The notes under the pieces were generated by a model. It was given only the letters and a program-made list of their open reading frames with translations. It was not told the DNA's origin and searched no databases. Source: Aquilaria yunnanensis (taxonomy: Eukaryota; Streptophyta; Magnoliopsida; Malvales; Thymelaeaceae). From it: a stretch of DNA of 64,000 nucleotides. Of the stretch, positions 37,042 through 48,910 are shown in pieces (the first letter of the stretch is position 1; every line of letters begins with the position of its first letter). The stretch covers positions 75,456,001 through 75,520,000 of the forward strand of contig CM077597.1 in assembly GCA_039654915.1 (NCBI GenBank). Direction: 5' to 3'. The position numbers and the translations under genes are program-made.

Positions 37042-37319
37042 GGGAACCTGAGAAGAGTCAAAAGACAAAAAAGAAAAACGGATTTAGGTAGTTGGGTAGT
37101 TGATTTTAAGCTGAAAAAATCACTGAGCAATTGAAAAAATTCCTCACTTTGAAGAGGAAAGGTTGGGTGTGACCTCAGCGGAGACTGGAGAGGAGCGAGG
37201 TCACTGTCTTGCTTTTGATCCGTTACTGTGAGCCACATAAAACTCTTCTCTTCCTTTGCTATATCTTGCCGGTCCTGTCCACAACTGACAACACTACAAG
37301 GAGCAGCGAGCACATAAAA
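37042..37319 (-). promoter_or_regulatory. 5' leader / promoter of the CURT1D-like gene
   Basis: An acceptor-like TTCTCAG lies a few bases upstream of the ATG, so a leader intron is plausible. The upstream flank through GCACATAAAA is shared with the pseudogene copy near 58785-59048. A transposon insertion begins at 37320, so the distal promoter of this gene has been replaced by repeat DNA. Confidence 0.45.
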
Positions 37320-38077
37320 GGGAAAAGAATTAAATTTATCACTGATGTTTGTCCCTTACCTATTATAGTCTTTTTTTTTTACTCCTGATTAGCTATTATT
37401 GTTATAATTTGTGGCCAGATATTATAGCTTGAAACTGAGTATGCTACCAACATTTAAGAACCTATGATATACGTGTAAAGTTATTGGTTTTAAAATTATG
37501 GGTACTAATGTAACTTTTAACAAACTTCATAAATTTTATATAATTTTTACCATTTACATTTTTTTTTTATGTCAGCTATTGTATAAGTTAACATTAGATC
37601 CACCACTAGGGTGATTGTAGTGATGCTAAAGGAGATAATACTGGACATTACTATTTATAACAAAACAAATACCATATATGTAATATGAAGATTAGAAACA
37701 CATCATTATTGGATGAATGAATTTTATTGGATTAGAATTAAAGTTATTTGTAGCATCGAAATACATTAACTAATTTGAATATCATTTCTAAAAGGACCAA
37801 TGGCAGATCTGGTGACGAATGGAAGGACTGGCACACAAAAAATTGAAAATGACAAATTATGTGAAGTTTTTGAAATTTATTAAAAGTTACATCAGTACCT
37901 CAATATTTCAAAACTAACAACTTTCTGTGTCTACGTTAGGTTTTTAACGGTTGGTGGAATATTTGGTCACAAACTATAACATTAGTAACATATTTGATCC
38001 CAAACTATAACTTTAATGGTCATATCAAAACCAGATAAGACTATAACATCAATTGGAAATTTGGTACTTTTTTCTTG
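37320..38077. mobile_element. Long-TIR element inserted upstream of the CURT1D-like gene
   Basis: Flanks CACATAAAA (37311-37319) and TACATAAAA (38078-38086) match 8 of 9. The paralogous region at about 59040 has a single GCACATGAAAAG and no insertion. The interior matches the 47342-48137 element: TTATTGGTTTTAAAAT, CTTTTAACAAACTTCATAAA, ACATCAGTACCTCAATATTT, CTATAACATTAGTAACATAT. The left arm is more decayed than the right. Non-coding. Confidence 0.8.
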
Positions 38078-38383
38078 TACATAAAATGGAGCTTTTATCA
38101 GGTCCAGTGAATCAATGCTTCCTTACATGCTCCATAGTCCACGGTCACACTAATTAGTTATTATTTGTTTTTTCTTTTTGCACTCTAAACACATAAAAAA
38201 AAAAAGAATTATAAATATGGTTCGATGCCCTTTATGTTTTGAAAAACATGTAATTGACCCCAATCTCTTTACAAACTATTATATAGACGAATTATAAATA
38301 CATTTGAAGTTTTTATCAATGTATCAACGTTATTCGACTTGGGGGTGAGGCTCTTTTTTTGGCAAAGTATCTTGCCAACATTT

Positions 38384-38556
38384 TGAAGAACAGTAGGGTT
38401 TGAATTTTATGTATATTTCATTACGTAACTCTTGCTACATATATACAAGTGTATAACTTATTGGTTTAGTAACAAGAAGAGTTTCACAACATCTAAAACT
38501 CATGGAGGAGATACACATGCACTCATGCTAAACTTCATCTACAACTCACGCTAACA
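38384..38556 (-). repeat. 3' LTR of the copia element
   Basis: Plus-strand ends TGAAGAACAG...CACGCTAACA. About 11 differences in 173 aligned bases from the other LTR by eye (roughly 94% identity). Confidence 0.93.
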
Positions 38557-38568
38557 TTCCCCTTCAAG
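38557..38568 (-). other. Polypurine tract of the copia element
   Basis: On the minus strand CTTGAAGGGGAA immediately precedes the 3' LTR start TGTTAGCGTG. It is the expected plus-strand DNA primer site. Confidence 0.8.
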
Positions 38569-38601
38569 TTGGTGCATATATGTCTCAAAGACCTAACTTG
38601 T

Positions 38602-40037
38602 TTAATGAGTTGTTGAAGTTTGAGCTGGCACTACCTTTGTGAGGACGTCTACCAGTTGGTCTTCTGACTTCACAAATGGAAACTGCACGACTTTCTCCTC
38701 AAGATTTTGTTTGATGGAATGTATGTTCACTTCAACATGCTTAGTGCGATCATGTTGAACAGGATTATGGGCTATGCTGGTGGCTGCTTTATTGTCGCAA
38801 AACAAGTCCATTGTATTCTTTGGTGGAAAGCCAATCTCAGTTAGCAGCTTCTTTAACCACAACGGCTCACATAAACCTCATGCCATACCTCGGAACTCAG
38901 TTTCCGCACTTGCCAATGCTACCACCTTTTGCTTCTTGCTTCTTTAAGTGACTAGGTTCCTTCCAACGAATGTGAAGTAACTAGAGGTGGACTTCCTATC
39001 TGAAATATTCCTTGCCCAATCGGCATCGGTATAGCCAGTGATACCCAAGTGATTATTTCTTGAGAACAATAGCCTTTTTCCCGGTGGGGATTTCAAGTAC
39101 CAAAAGATCATAGTCACAGCATTCATGTGTTCTTCACTTGGCCGATGCATGAACTGACTCATCACTCTAACTGCATACACTATATCTGGACAAGTGTGAG
39201 ATAAATAAATTAGCTTACCAACAATCCTCTGGTACCTCTCTTTGTTGGCAGGTACTTAGTCCGTATATTTTCCAAGTTGATGATTTTGAATGATTGGAGT
39301 GTCTACTGGTTTGTAGTCAAGTAATCCATTTCAGCAAGCATATCTAAAACATACTTCCTTTGTGATAAAAATATGCCTCATTTTGATCTTAATACCTTAA
39401 TTCCCAGAAAATACTTCAACTTTCCCAAGCTCTTCATTTCAAACTCAGCCGAGAGTTGACCTTGTAGTTTAAAAACCTTCTCGTCATCATTTCCTGTAAT
39501 AATCATATCGTCCACATAAACAATTAAGGTCATTACCTTTCCTTGTTGATGTTTCAAAAAGATGGTGTGATCTGAGTTGCTTTGTTGGTAGCCATACTTC
39601 TTTATTACCATGCTCAACCTACCAAACCATGCACGAAGAGATTGTTTAAGCTTATACAAGGCTTGATGCAGCTTGCATATCCTTTTTCCTCCCGACAAAG
39701 TTCCATACCCTGGTGGCATCTCTATATATACTTTCTTTTCCAAGTCACAGTGAAGAAATGCATTCTTCATGTCGAATTGATGTAATGGCTAGTCTAGATT
39801 AGCTACAAGTGATAACAACACTCTGATTGTATTTAGCTTTACCACTAGTGAAAAGGTTTCCTGGTAATCTATGTCATACATTTGTGTATATCCTTTAGTT
39901 ACCAAGCATGCTTTATACTTGTCAATTGAACCATCAATGTTGTATTTAATAGAGAAAACCCATTTACGGCCTACTATTTTTTTCCCTTGCGGCAGTGACA
40001 CCAGTGTCCAAGTGTCATTTTTCTTCAGAATGGCCAA
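38602..40037 (-). pseudogene. Copia reverse transcriptase and RNase H, broken
   Basis: RT part: VGRKWVFSIKYNIDGSIDKY and QETFSLVVKLNTIRVLLSLV (40037-39789), then a TAG where the family has the W of LDWPLHQ. After it come KNAFLHCDLEKKVYIEMPPG and the intact catalytic YVDDM in 39770-39378. RNase H part: MSQFMHRPSEEHMNA and GYTDADWARNISDRKSTS (39180-38944), then DLFCDNKAATSIAHNP and RTKHVEVNIHSIKQ (38862-38602). Several stops and frame changes separate the blocks. Confidence 0.9.
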
Positions 40038-40070
40038 TTCCTCTCTTATTGTTTGAGCCCATCTTGGGTC

Positions 40071-40520
40071 TTACAATGCCTCCTCCATATCCCTAGGTAC
40101 ATGTGATGAGGAAAACTGGTAGACAAATGCTTTAAATGGTTCCAACAAGGCATCAATGCTTGTGAAGTTTACAATAAAATACTTCAACCCCTTTCCATTA
40201 ATATCTGGTGAATATCGGGTTGGTGGTTTTCCACCGTTTTGTCTAGGGGGCAAAGAGTAACCAACAGAGCTATTTGAATCAGTAGGATGAACAGGAGGTT
40301 CTAGACTTACCTCAATCACATATTCTGGAGTAGATGCTAGAGTATGAAGAGATATAGGATCAGGAGCAGTGTTAGCTTCTGTGCCAATGCTATCAACGTT
40401 GGCCCTTATCTCGTCATTTCTGGCTTGCTTTAGTTTTTCTTCAGCTGTGTCAGCTTGTGTTTCAGTTGAAGGTCCCTCAACATAACTTGATTCTAGTTCT
40501 AATTTTGGCTGTTGAAGCAC
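40071..40520 (-). pseudogene. Copia polyprotein linker between integrase and RT
   Basis: A 149-residue frame, rich in S, E, T and P in its first half. NGGKPPTRYSPDINGKGLKY followed by HVPRDMEEAL matches the usual region just upstream of copia RT (RxRxPPxRY ... P.S..EAL). No catalytic motifs. Confidence 0.7.
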
Positions 40521-41181
40521 ACTCAGCCATCCTCATTTCTTCATCTCAAAGCTCCCCCTAAAGAGAAGAATCAGACATTGGTCTTGAATAAAACATCTTG
40601 GATTCTAGGAAGGTGACATCCATTGTGATAATCATATGTTGAGTGGTCGGATCATAGTATCAGTTGCCCTTTTTATGGTTGGCATATCTTAGAAATACGC
40701 AATGAATTGCATATAGATCTAGCTTAGTACGTTGATTTTTGTGCAAGTAAACACACACCATGAACTGAAAATTTAAGGAGGTATCATTAGAGTGGAAGGT
40801 ATTGATAGGTTTATAGCGTTTGTAGTGGAGTTTGGAAGTTCAATACCTTGGATGGCATTCAATTTAGTAGATGCACTACGATAAACACCGCATTATCCTA
40901 GAAAGAACTAAGGACATGCGCTTTAATGAGTAAAGACCTCGTCGTTTCAAGAACGTGCCTATTTTTCCTCTCAACAATGCCATTCTGCTAAAGAGTTTGT
41001 GCACATAAGGTTTCATGTACATAAGTTAGAAATATGCATCAAATTTTTTGTTGACATATTCACCTTTATTGTCAGTTCGGAGAACATGTATCTTAGTTGA
41101 AAATTGAGTTTGAACCATTGCATGGAAAGCTTGGAATATATCAAAGACATCATCTTTTCTTTTCATCAAGTACAACCATCT

Positions 41182-41820
41182 TCAAATGTAATCGTCAATA
41201 AATAATATGAGCCCCCTATATCCAGATTGAGTAGTTATAGGATAAGGTCTCCATATGTTAGAATGAACCAAAGAAATTGGAACATCATTTTTATTCAAGC
41301 TTATTGGATAAGGTACTCTATGACTTTTAGCTACAAAACAAGTTTCACACTTAAAGTTAGAAAGTTGTAAATTGAGAAATGATTTCAAAACTAAATGCTT
41401 CATGTAGCCAAATGATGGATGTCCTAGCTGTCAGTGTAACAGCCAGATTTGCCTTTCCTTACTACTTGTCACATGGTTGATTCTCCCAATACTGAAGTCA
41501 TCCATGTAATATAACCCTTATCTTTTAGTACAACACCCAATAATCTCCTTCGTGTGGATGTCCTGGAAAAGGCAGAATGTAGGATACATTAACACTAAAT
41601 AGTTAAGATTAGTAGTAACCTGACTCATAGACATTAACTTGTTGGATAAGGATGGCACAAGTAGTGTATAAGGTAGAGAAAGAGAGGGAGACAGGGTCAC
41701 GGTTCCAGCTCCTGCAACTGGGTAAGATACCTCATTCACATTTGCAATGCATGTTCTCCTAGGCTTGGAAATGTAAGAGAAATCACAAGCATCAAATGTC
41801 ATATGGTCAGTTACTCCCAA
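41182..41820 (-). pseudogene. Copia GAG-pre-integrase and integrase fragment
   Basis: MGVTDHMTFD and LLVPSLSNKLMSMSQVT (41820-41518) correspond to the conserved 'GATDHMT ... VPxLSxNLLSVSQ' region after the protease. CETCFVAKSHRVPYP, LVHSNIW and YRGLILFIDDY (41403-41182) correspond to the zinc-binding CxxC of GAG-pre-integrase and to the integrase N-terminal blocks. The rest of the integrase core, to about 40600, is interrupted by stops. Confidence 0.85.
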
Positions 41821-42354
41821 GTTAATGATCTAACCATTCTCTTCGCAAGAAGTAGAACTAAAATATATACTTCCATAATTACCTTGGAGATTTTGTTTCA
41901 TAGACCTTTTTGATACCTTGGCCTGGGGAAGTAGGGATAATTGGGGTTCACCAATAGCCACAGCAGCATGTCTCGTGCTCCCCCTTGGGTTACTGCTTTT
42001 TTGTTTCTTACAAGCCTAATAATCATCCTACCAATTTGGTTATCTAATTAGTTGGAAGCATTCATCACTAGTATGCTTGATACCTCCATAGTGTGTACAC
42101 TTTCTTCCACCTACTTAGGTCTTAGGTTTGGGTAGTGTACCTGATTTCGCCCCACTTTTGAATCCCTTTAATTACATCACAGCACTGGCTGATACCTCAT
42201 TGTCTGAAGCCACTACTACTTAGCAAATATCTTTTCGTCTCACATACGCATATGCTTGCTCAACTGTGGGGAAAGGCTGCAACTGTAATACGTTATTTCG
42301 TGCTTTGTCAAGATGATCGTCTAGGCCATCCAGGAAGGTGTACACTCTGTCTTC

Positions 42355-42867
42355 CTACAAACTCATGTTGTATTGTCTAATGTCATCAGGGCATTTCATT
42401 GGGTTAGGGCATAAAAAATCAATCTCTTGCCTCAATCCATAAAGATCATTATAGTACTTATCGATCGATATGCCTGCTTGTTTAGTATAAATCACCCGAC
42501 GTAGAAGTTCATACACTTGTGATGTATTTACTCCATCAAAATTGGTAGTCACAATGACATCTCAAACATATTTGGTAGCTGGGAAACGAATGAAGTTGCT
42601 TACCAAGAAAAAATCCATAGCCCCAATGAGCCATCCTTTAGTGATGGCATTCTCAGTCCACCACCTTTGGAAGGAAGGGTCTAACGTTAGAGGTTGGGGT
42701 AAATCCCAATTAATATATCCCAGCTTATCCTTTCCTGAGACATACATTTCCACAACTTGGGACCATAAGGGGTAGTTGGAGTCATCCAGCTTAATTCTAA
42801 TCAGAATAACATGGGGTTCAGGAGTGAAAGAAGTGTTTTTGCTAAATGCTTTTGTCATCTTAACCAT
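42355..42867 (-). pseudogene. Copia gag remnant
   Basis: MVKMTKAFSKN ... IRIKLDDSNYPLWSQVVEMY, GKDKLGYINWDLPQP and WWTENAITKGWLIGAMD are the UBN2-type copia gag landmarks. A second frame (42552-42355) carries QVYELLRRVIYTKQAGISID. A frame change lies between them. Confidence 0.85.
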
Positions 42868-42980
42868 CTAGTCCTCTCAACTGGATTTGGCTATGTCAAA
42901 TAGATGTATCCTTGGAAGGATCCATCATGGAGTCCTACCTAGTTTGGTTTCCTAGTTCGCTGAATGGTAGAACCGATAGC

Positions 42981-42994
42981 CTGTTCTAATACCA
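42981..42994 (-). other. Primer binding site, initiator-Met tRNA type
   Basis: Directly after the 5' LTR on the minus strand: TGGTATTAGAACAG. It matches the usual copia PBS TGGTATCAGAGC with point changes. Confidence 0.8.
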
Positions 42995-43167
42995 TGAAGA
43001 ATAGTAGGGTTTGAATTTTTTGTATATTTCATTACGTAACTCTTGCTACATATATATAAGTGTGTAACTTATCAGATAAGTAACAAGAAGAGTTTCACAA
43101 CATTTAAAACTCATGGAGGAGATGCACTTGCACTCATGCTAAACTTCATCTACAACTCACGCTAACA
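42995..43167 (-). repeat. 5' LTR of the copia element
   Basis: Plus-strand ends TGAAGAATAG...CACGCTAACA; the same length as the partner at 38384-38556. Confidence 0.93.
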
Positions 43168-43172
43168 CATTT

Positions 43173-44080
43173 CAGTTGCAACATTATTGTACTTTTTTTG
43201 TGCTTTGTTGTTGGTGGTAGTGGTAATTTTAACCATTAATGAACCAATGAACACGGTTTGAGTTTCTTGTTGTATTGTATTTGATAATTTCTTACCATCA
43301 AGTAAAAGAAGACTTTGGATCTTTTAATAAAATTCACTTACTGACTTCTTAGTTTATTTTTATTGTGAAGCTCATCATTTAATTCGCATGAACTTGTTAT
43401 GTGCTACTAGCAAAGTGGCAAATAACATGGGGTGGAAAGGGGAGGTATGGGGTCTGACTTCCGCCTCCCCCATTTCTTCCTAAATTGTGTCATTTATACT
43501 TGTTTAAGGGTTTTCAAGTCCCAAATAAGTAAGCGCATTCCCCTTTTTCATACATATAAATATCTTCTAAACTCTTGTATTTAGTAGTTGCTACTTCTAT
43601 ATTTAGTATTGTCATTGGAAAGATGTGTAAAACTACAATGTTCTATATTAATTAAGGGTGTACTTGGCAGAGATTTTGAAAAGGTGATTAAATGTCATTA
43701 TTTTTATATATAATGATTTGCCCCCTCAAGTTGTGTACCAATTGAAATCCTATATTTTAAAATTTCTAAAAACCAATTTAAAATATTTTTTTCAGAAAAA
43801 AATATTTTTATTGATTTTTCTAAATAAGGAAAACAATCATATAAGTTAAGTACATTATAAAATAACATCATTCAAAACATTAACTGTTTTCACAACTTAA
43901 TGGTATAGGTTAGTTTCTCCACTGTTTTATTTGTCATGTGTAGCTTTTGTAAGTTGAACAAATAAAACACAATCTTTTTTTTTTTTGTTTTTTCCCCCAT
44001 TTTATGTTAAAAATAGCCGAACAAAAATAAAATTTCTATTGTTAAGTAAAACTTGTTATTTTGTTTTTATTTGTTTCTAG
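43173..44080. other. Intergenic, nothing recognised
   Basis: AT-rich. It may include introns of the WAT1-type pseudogene that follows, but I found no earlier exon. Confidence 0.4.
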
Positions 44081-44646
44081 GGAATAGTTGCATCTGCTCT
44101 TAATTATGGACTGATGACATGACGCAACAAGATTTTAGGGTCTACTTTGGTGGCTTTTCATTATCTTCTTCAGCCAGGAACATCGGCCTTCATGCTAAAC
44201 ATTTTCCTTGAGAGTCCTATTTATTTGGGAACGTTTTCATCTCCTTATTTTCACTATGGCCCCATTTGCATCGATAAGAGTGATTAGCGTTAGAGTTTAA
44301 GAAAAATTATCTAAAGATGGATGCTAATCTCTCTATTAATAAATTATCCAAAACATTATCACCAGTCATAAATGCCGTTTTCAAATAAGGCCTATAGATT
44401 AGAGTTTGCATTCACACTTTGTCTCTAGCCTCATCCATTTTTTTTTTTGTTTTAGATGTTGGGAATAGTGTTATTGGAGGAGTCCTGATTATCGCTGGCT
44501 TATATCTAGTTACCTGGGCATCCTTCAAAGAAAGATGCAAAGTTGTAGGGATAATTCCTCAGGTTGTTCATGTCTTTGAATTGCTAATTCACAGAGACAA
44601 ACCACCAGTTGATGATTTTTCATTAGCAGAGAGAGGTTATGTTTGA
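44081..44646 (+). pseudogene. WAT1-related (nodulin MtN21 / EamA) transporter, 3' fragment
   Basis: The first exon remnant starts after TTGTTTCTAG (44081) and reads GIVASALNYGLMT, then TGA at 44120-44122 where the family has W, then RNKILGSTLVAFHYLLQPGT and FLESPIYLG. The second exon follows TTTTAG at 44456: GNSVIGGVLIIAGLYLVTWA then SFKERCKV, ending in TGA at 44644-44646. These are the last transmembrane blocks of WAT1-type EamA transporters. The premature stop, the missing upstream exons and the poor donor after the first exon make it a pseudogene. Confidence 0.85.
44258..44392. mobile_element. Small MITE in the intron of the WAT1 pseudogene
   Basis: Ends GGCCCCATTTG and, read inward from the right, GGCCTTATTTG. 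Flanked on both sides by TAT (44255-44257 and 44393-44395). About 135 bp. A 3-bp target duplication suggests PIF/Harbinger, but the class is inferred. Confidence 0.65.
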
Positions 44647-46224
44647 TTAGGGGCATCTACCTTTTCATGGCAGATCTACGATTATCAGTTTGTAATATAT
44701 GGTCCTATCATAAGGTCTGTAATTCTTAATATGCATTACATGGTCCTACAATTTTAGGTTATATTGGAAAAGACAATAAATAGGCAAATAACAAATAAGG
44801 AGCTTTTTTTAATTTGTTAGTAATACTCTAGAGTATGTTAGTAAAATTGTTTCCAAAACCAACAGTTTTGGGATTAATAGGATGTTTGGCCAAGTTCCAA
44901 GTTCTAAATTCTAATCTAGGTGACGCAAAGCGGGGGTGAGAGTTAAAGCAGGAGTGTGAAAGCTTCTATTTATAAAATGTACATATATAAAGTTATCATG
45001 AAGAAATTTTCATTAAATTACTATTTATATTAAATTTTATTTACATAAAAGTCATTTCAATATGCTTTAACCAAAAGTTGTATGTTACTTTTATTTAGAA
45101 ACCATTGACACATAAAAATCAACATGACAAACTAATAATTTTTTATTTTCTTTTTCTTTAATAATTTTTTTATTTTTATCTTCTTAAAGTCTTAAAAGAA
45201 GTTATTCTAACTAATTAATTTTTATTAGTTATTTTTTTTATTTTTTATTGTTCCTCCCTCTTTCATCTTTACCATCTCTGTTTGGCTCACACTATCACCT
45301 TCATCATCCCCCTCTCTTATCCGTTCCTCCCTCATTCTCTCATCGCATCTCTCTCTCTCTCTCTCTGGCTTTCAGGCTCACAACTCTCTCCCTCTCATTT
45401 CATCAGATCCCTTCTTTTTGGCTCACAACTCTATAAGACAAGGGAAATCAGCATTTTTCCTTGGAAAAAAAATGCGGTCTTGGGATGATTTCCTTAAAAA
45501 TAACGGATTCCCACATAGTGCATGCCAGTGGTTGCCAGATTTGGCAAATTGTGTATCCTAGGTTCTAATTGAGTTCGTCCTTTTTGGCTTTCATACACTT
45601 TTGAATTGGGCGACAAAGGGTGCACTTCATTTTTAATCACTAAACTATGTGTGATGTTGCACATTTATCCATGAGCTAATGGTATGTGTTAGTTCTGTAA
45701 ACTCCCCACAAAAAGTCCTAGCTGGCATCATTAGCGATTTTTGTTCTTTTTTTTTGTTCATAAGCTTATATAAAAGTTTATAAAGTTAAAATTTCTAATA
45801 AATATAAAACATTAAGTACATCAAATGCAGCTCATCAAAATTACATAACTTGCCACTTTTTTTTTTTTTATAATCATAATGAAAACTAGTTTCGTAACTT
45901 TTCAAATGGACAGGTTACTGTTTAAAATTATTCTTTGGATTATATCATAAATGACATCATTCAATGAAATGGCAATTAAATTGTAACTACACTAAGGTTG
46001 AGGACTACATGACAGGTGCCAAGGAGATGAGAGATATATGTCAAGATGGATAAAGAAGAGGGACTTATTTGTTATTTCTGGTAATATAAAACATAAAATT
46101 CTTTCAATCTACTCGTCTATCTGTTTCCTCCGTCCAGTTCTCTTTTCTGCCAAAGAACTATCTCCATCTTTCGGGTTTGGGGTCATTGAGCAAATAGGTG
46201 TTTCCGTGGTGGCAAAGCCATGCC
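44647..46224. other. Intergenic with a CT microsatellite
   Basis: No recognised gene. A (CT)n run lies at about 45348-45367 inside a pyrimidine-rich patch, and the ORFs there are low-complexity. Poly-T and poly-A runs are common. Confidence 0.45.
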
Positions 46225-46640
46225 GGTGGAATTTTTTTCCAGAAACTAAAGCATTTTATGTGGTTCGATTTGTTTTTATTTCCTCTTTAACTTTCCCTTA
46301 AACCCTTTTCAAAAAAAGTCATCGTTTCTTGTAGATCAGGTTTCAAATTGTCGGGCATATTTTTTTTGCCAGGTGTTTGAATTTCTTGGTGATGCCACTG
46401 CCGGGTGTATGAATTTCCTAGTGGATCCGCCGCTATTCATATGAATTTTCCAGCCGTTAGCCACCGCTTTGAATTTCCTGTGGCATCGCCGCCTTGTCGG
46501 CGAAAATTTTTCCAAAAACCAAAACATTTTACATTGTTTTATTCTTTTTTATTTCCCCTTTAACTTTCCCTTGAACACTTTTTCAGAAAGAGTCACCGTT
46601 TTTTATAGATCAGGTTTCAAAGTGGCTTACATATTTTTTT
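46225..46640 (+). repeat. Two ~135-bp units ~276 bp apart with short internal repeats
   Basis: TTTTTATTTCCTCTTTAACTTTCCCTT ... GTAGATCAGGTTTCAAA (about 46272-46348) recurs at about 46549-46621. Between them, the phrase GAATTTCxxxGTG(G/A)TGCC with CCGCC recurs about four times at about 35-bp spacing. Non-coding; ORFs are repeat-driven. Confidence 0.65.
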
Positions 46641-47229
46641 TTATAGAGAAAACGAAGGTTGTATACTTGTTTTCTGTCGCCTCTCTCCTTAGCAACATTT
46701 GCAAATTGATTTGTTGCAAAACCAAATCATTTTCAAAAATCCTTTTGTGACAGTTTGAAACCTTAGGTAATAATCTTCTTTGCTGTGTGTCCTTTTTCAT
46801 TGACTACCTTCCTTTTGAACCTTGTCCTATCTGTGAAAAATGGTTGCATAATTTTGGCAATGTCATGCGTTCCGATGCCTTGTCATCGCGTGTACTTCTT
46901 ATACTTTCTTAGGTGGTGTGCTAGCACATAGAATGGAAGAATGTCCTCTCCCTAACCCTTTTTTTTTTCCTCCCTGACATCTCTATATTATTTCATATTT
47001 TCCATCTTTCTCCTTGACATCTATATTATTTTCCATCTAAAACTTTTATCTGACTTGTTTTTTTTTTCTATATTCCATGTTCATTAAGCATAGAATCCCT
47101 CAAGTACTACGCCTGCACCACCAATAGAAATAAAAAAAAGGAGCAAGAATGCCTGTAGTTGGTTATTGACTACTTGGCTGGCAAAGGGGAAATGCTTTTC
47201 ATCATTCATATCAACCCCATTTTATCTTA
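46641..47229. other. Intergenic, nothing recognised
   Basis: AT-rich with T runs. No repeat or coding signal seen. Confidence 0.4.
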
Positions 47230-47341
47230 CAAGTCTAGTGCTATACTTCAACAGTTGTAACTCATGCATAGGTTGTCATAATTTGTAAAATCTCAGTAGT
47301 TCAAGTGTTGAACCACAGGAAAGTAAATTAAGAAATACAAA

Positions 47342-48137
47342 GGGAAAAATACAAAAAATATCACCATAGTTATGAGTCTAAACGAATTTGGTCACTATAG
47401 TTTTGAGGGATTCCAATTGCATCACTAAAGTCATAGTTTGGATCGAAATTGATCATTAATATTATAGTTTGATACCTAATATGTCACCAGTCATTAAAAA
47501 CCTAATAAAAAATGTGAAAAGTTGTTGGTTTTAAAATCTTGGGGCACTTATGTAATTTTTAATAAACTTAGGAACTATATATAATTTATCATTTTCATTT
47601 TTTTGTGCGGCAATCACCCCTATCCTTCACCGAATCTGCCATTGGTCCCTTCAGAAATGATATTTAAATTAGTTATCACATTTAAATACTACAAATAACA
47701 GAACCTCAATCAAATGAATTTATTTATCCAATATCGATGTGTTTCTGATTATCTACTTCCCGGTATCACAATTTTTTTATTTGCAAATAGTTATATCTAA
47801 TGCTACCTCATCTAACATCACTTTCGTCACCAGTGGCAAATTCAGCGGTGACCAATGTAATAACTTGCGCATAAAATAAATGAAAATGGTAACTTACACA
47901 AAGTTCTTAAAGTTTGTTAAAAGTTACATCAGTATCCTAAGATTTCAAACCTAACAACTTCCCGCATTTACCATTTAATTTTTAACAGCTGGTGGCATAT
48001 TTGGTACTAAACTGTAACATTAGTGACTAATTTCGGCCCAAATTATAACTTTAGTCATGCAATTAGAACCACTTAAAACTATAATGACCAAATTGGTCCA
48101 GAGTCCTAACTATAGTGAATTTTTTGGTACTTTTCCC
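47342..48137. mobile_element. Long-TIR (Mutator-like) element nested in the gypsy LTR
   Basis: Ends GGGAAAAATACAAAAAATAT and, read inward from the right, GGGAAAAGTACCAAAAAATT. The arms can be followed for about 260 bp, so the 796-bp element is mostly a fold-back. The flanking 9-mers AAATACAAA (47333-47341) and AAATAAAAA (48138-48146) match 8 of 9. The other gypsy LTR-like repeat lacks it near 51670. It belongs to the same family as 37320-38077. Confidence 0.85.
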
Positions 48138-48714
48138 AAATAAAAATTAGAGATATTTAACACAGAAAGTTTTTGTACAATGAGTGAACAAATGTGGATT
48201 GAAACTCTAACTCAAAGAAATAACTAAGGTTAGGGGTTCCACTTTTAGTATATTAGTTATAATTAATTTTAACCCGTCTTACCACTTAATTGGGGTCCAC
48301 ACATAAATAAGGTCCAAATCAGGGAAATTAGTAATCAAATTTTAGAAATATTAGACATGAGTGAGTATTATTTCTCATTAATCCTATAACTCTAACACTT
48401 GTCAATGAGTTCAAGTATTTATCACGTCAATCTTTTTCCACAGTAACTCAAGATTCCAACATATAATAGTTAGAACAGCCATATTCTTAGATGGAATTAA
48501 GTAGCTTTTGTGTCAATGATCGACTATGATGAATCAAAACTCACACTTAACAATGTTTGTAGCTAAATCTATTAAGAAAGTAAACACCAACACGGTTAAG
48601 ATCCATTTAAATTAGCTACAACCTTTATACCAAAAGTTTTACCCTTTCACTTGAGCAAAACAATAATTAGTTAGTCATGATAAGAGTAAACAACATGTAT
48701 ATAAAAATGATCCT

Positions 48715-48910
48715 TAAAACTACCTTTTTCATGTATGGATTGAGTCTCCTTTTGGGTTGTTGGCATGATTTAGCATTATCCTCAAGAGTGATAGATTAAA
48801 GGATAGATTAAGGGATAAATCTCTTTCAGGTCTTTTAATGTCCAGCCAATTGCATATTTATGCATCTTAAGTAACTCAATCAACTTACGTTCATGCTCAA
48901 GAGTGAGAGT
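48715..48910 (-). pseudogene. Gypsy reverse transcriptase N-terminal stub
   Basis: The minus strand reads ERKLIELLKMHKYAIGWTLK, DLKEIYP, and, after a frame change, EDNAKSCQQPKRRLNPYMKK. This corresponds to the conserved lead-in of Athila/Tat-type gypsy RT (HKxAIGWTLxDIKGI, then LEDxAKPxxxxQRRLNP). Everything downstream, including the catalytic motifs, is missing. Confidence 0.8.

Larger units (their letters stand above)
38384..43167 (-). mobile_element. Ty1/copia LTR retrotransposon, structurally complete but decayed
   Basis: 4784 bp, bounded by 173-bp LTRs and a 5-bp target duplication CATTT (38379-38383 and 43168-43172). It reads on the minus strand: 5' LTR on the right, PBS, gag, GAG-pre-integrase/integrase, reverse transcriptase, RNase H, PPT, 3' LTR on the left. 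That order (integrase before RT) is diagnostic for copia. The compact size with short LTRs is like the Ale/Retrofit lineage, which is inference. Stops and frameshifts break the polyprotein into pieces, so it cannot act on its own. Confidence 0.95.

Noticed and set aside
45248..45488. Two overlapping S/L-rich ORFs near the CT microsatellite
   Set aside because: Generated by (CT)n repeats; out-of-frame twins with the same composition.
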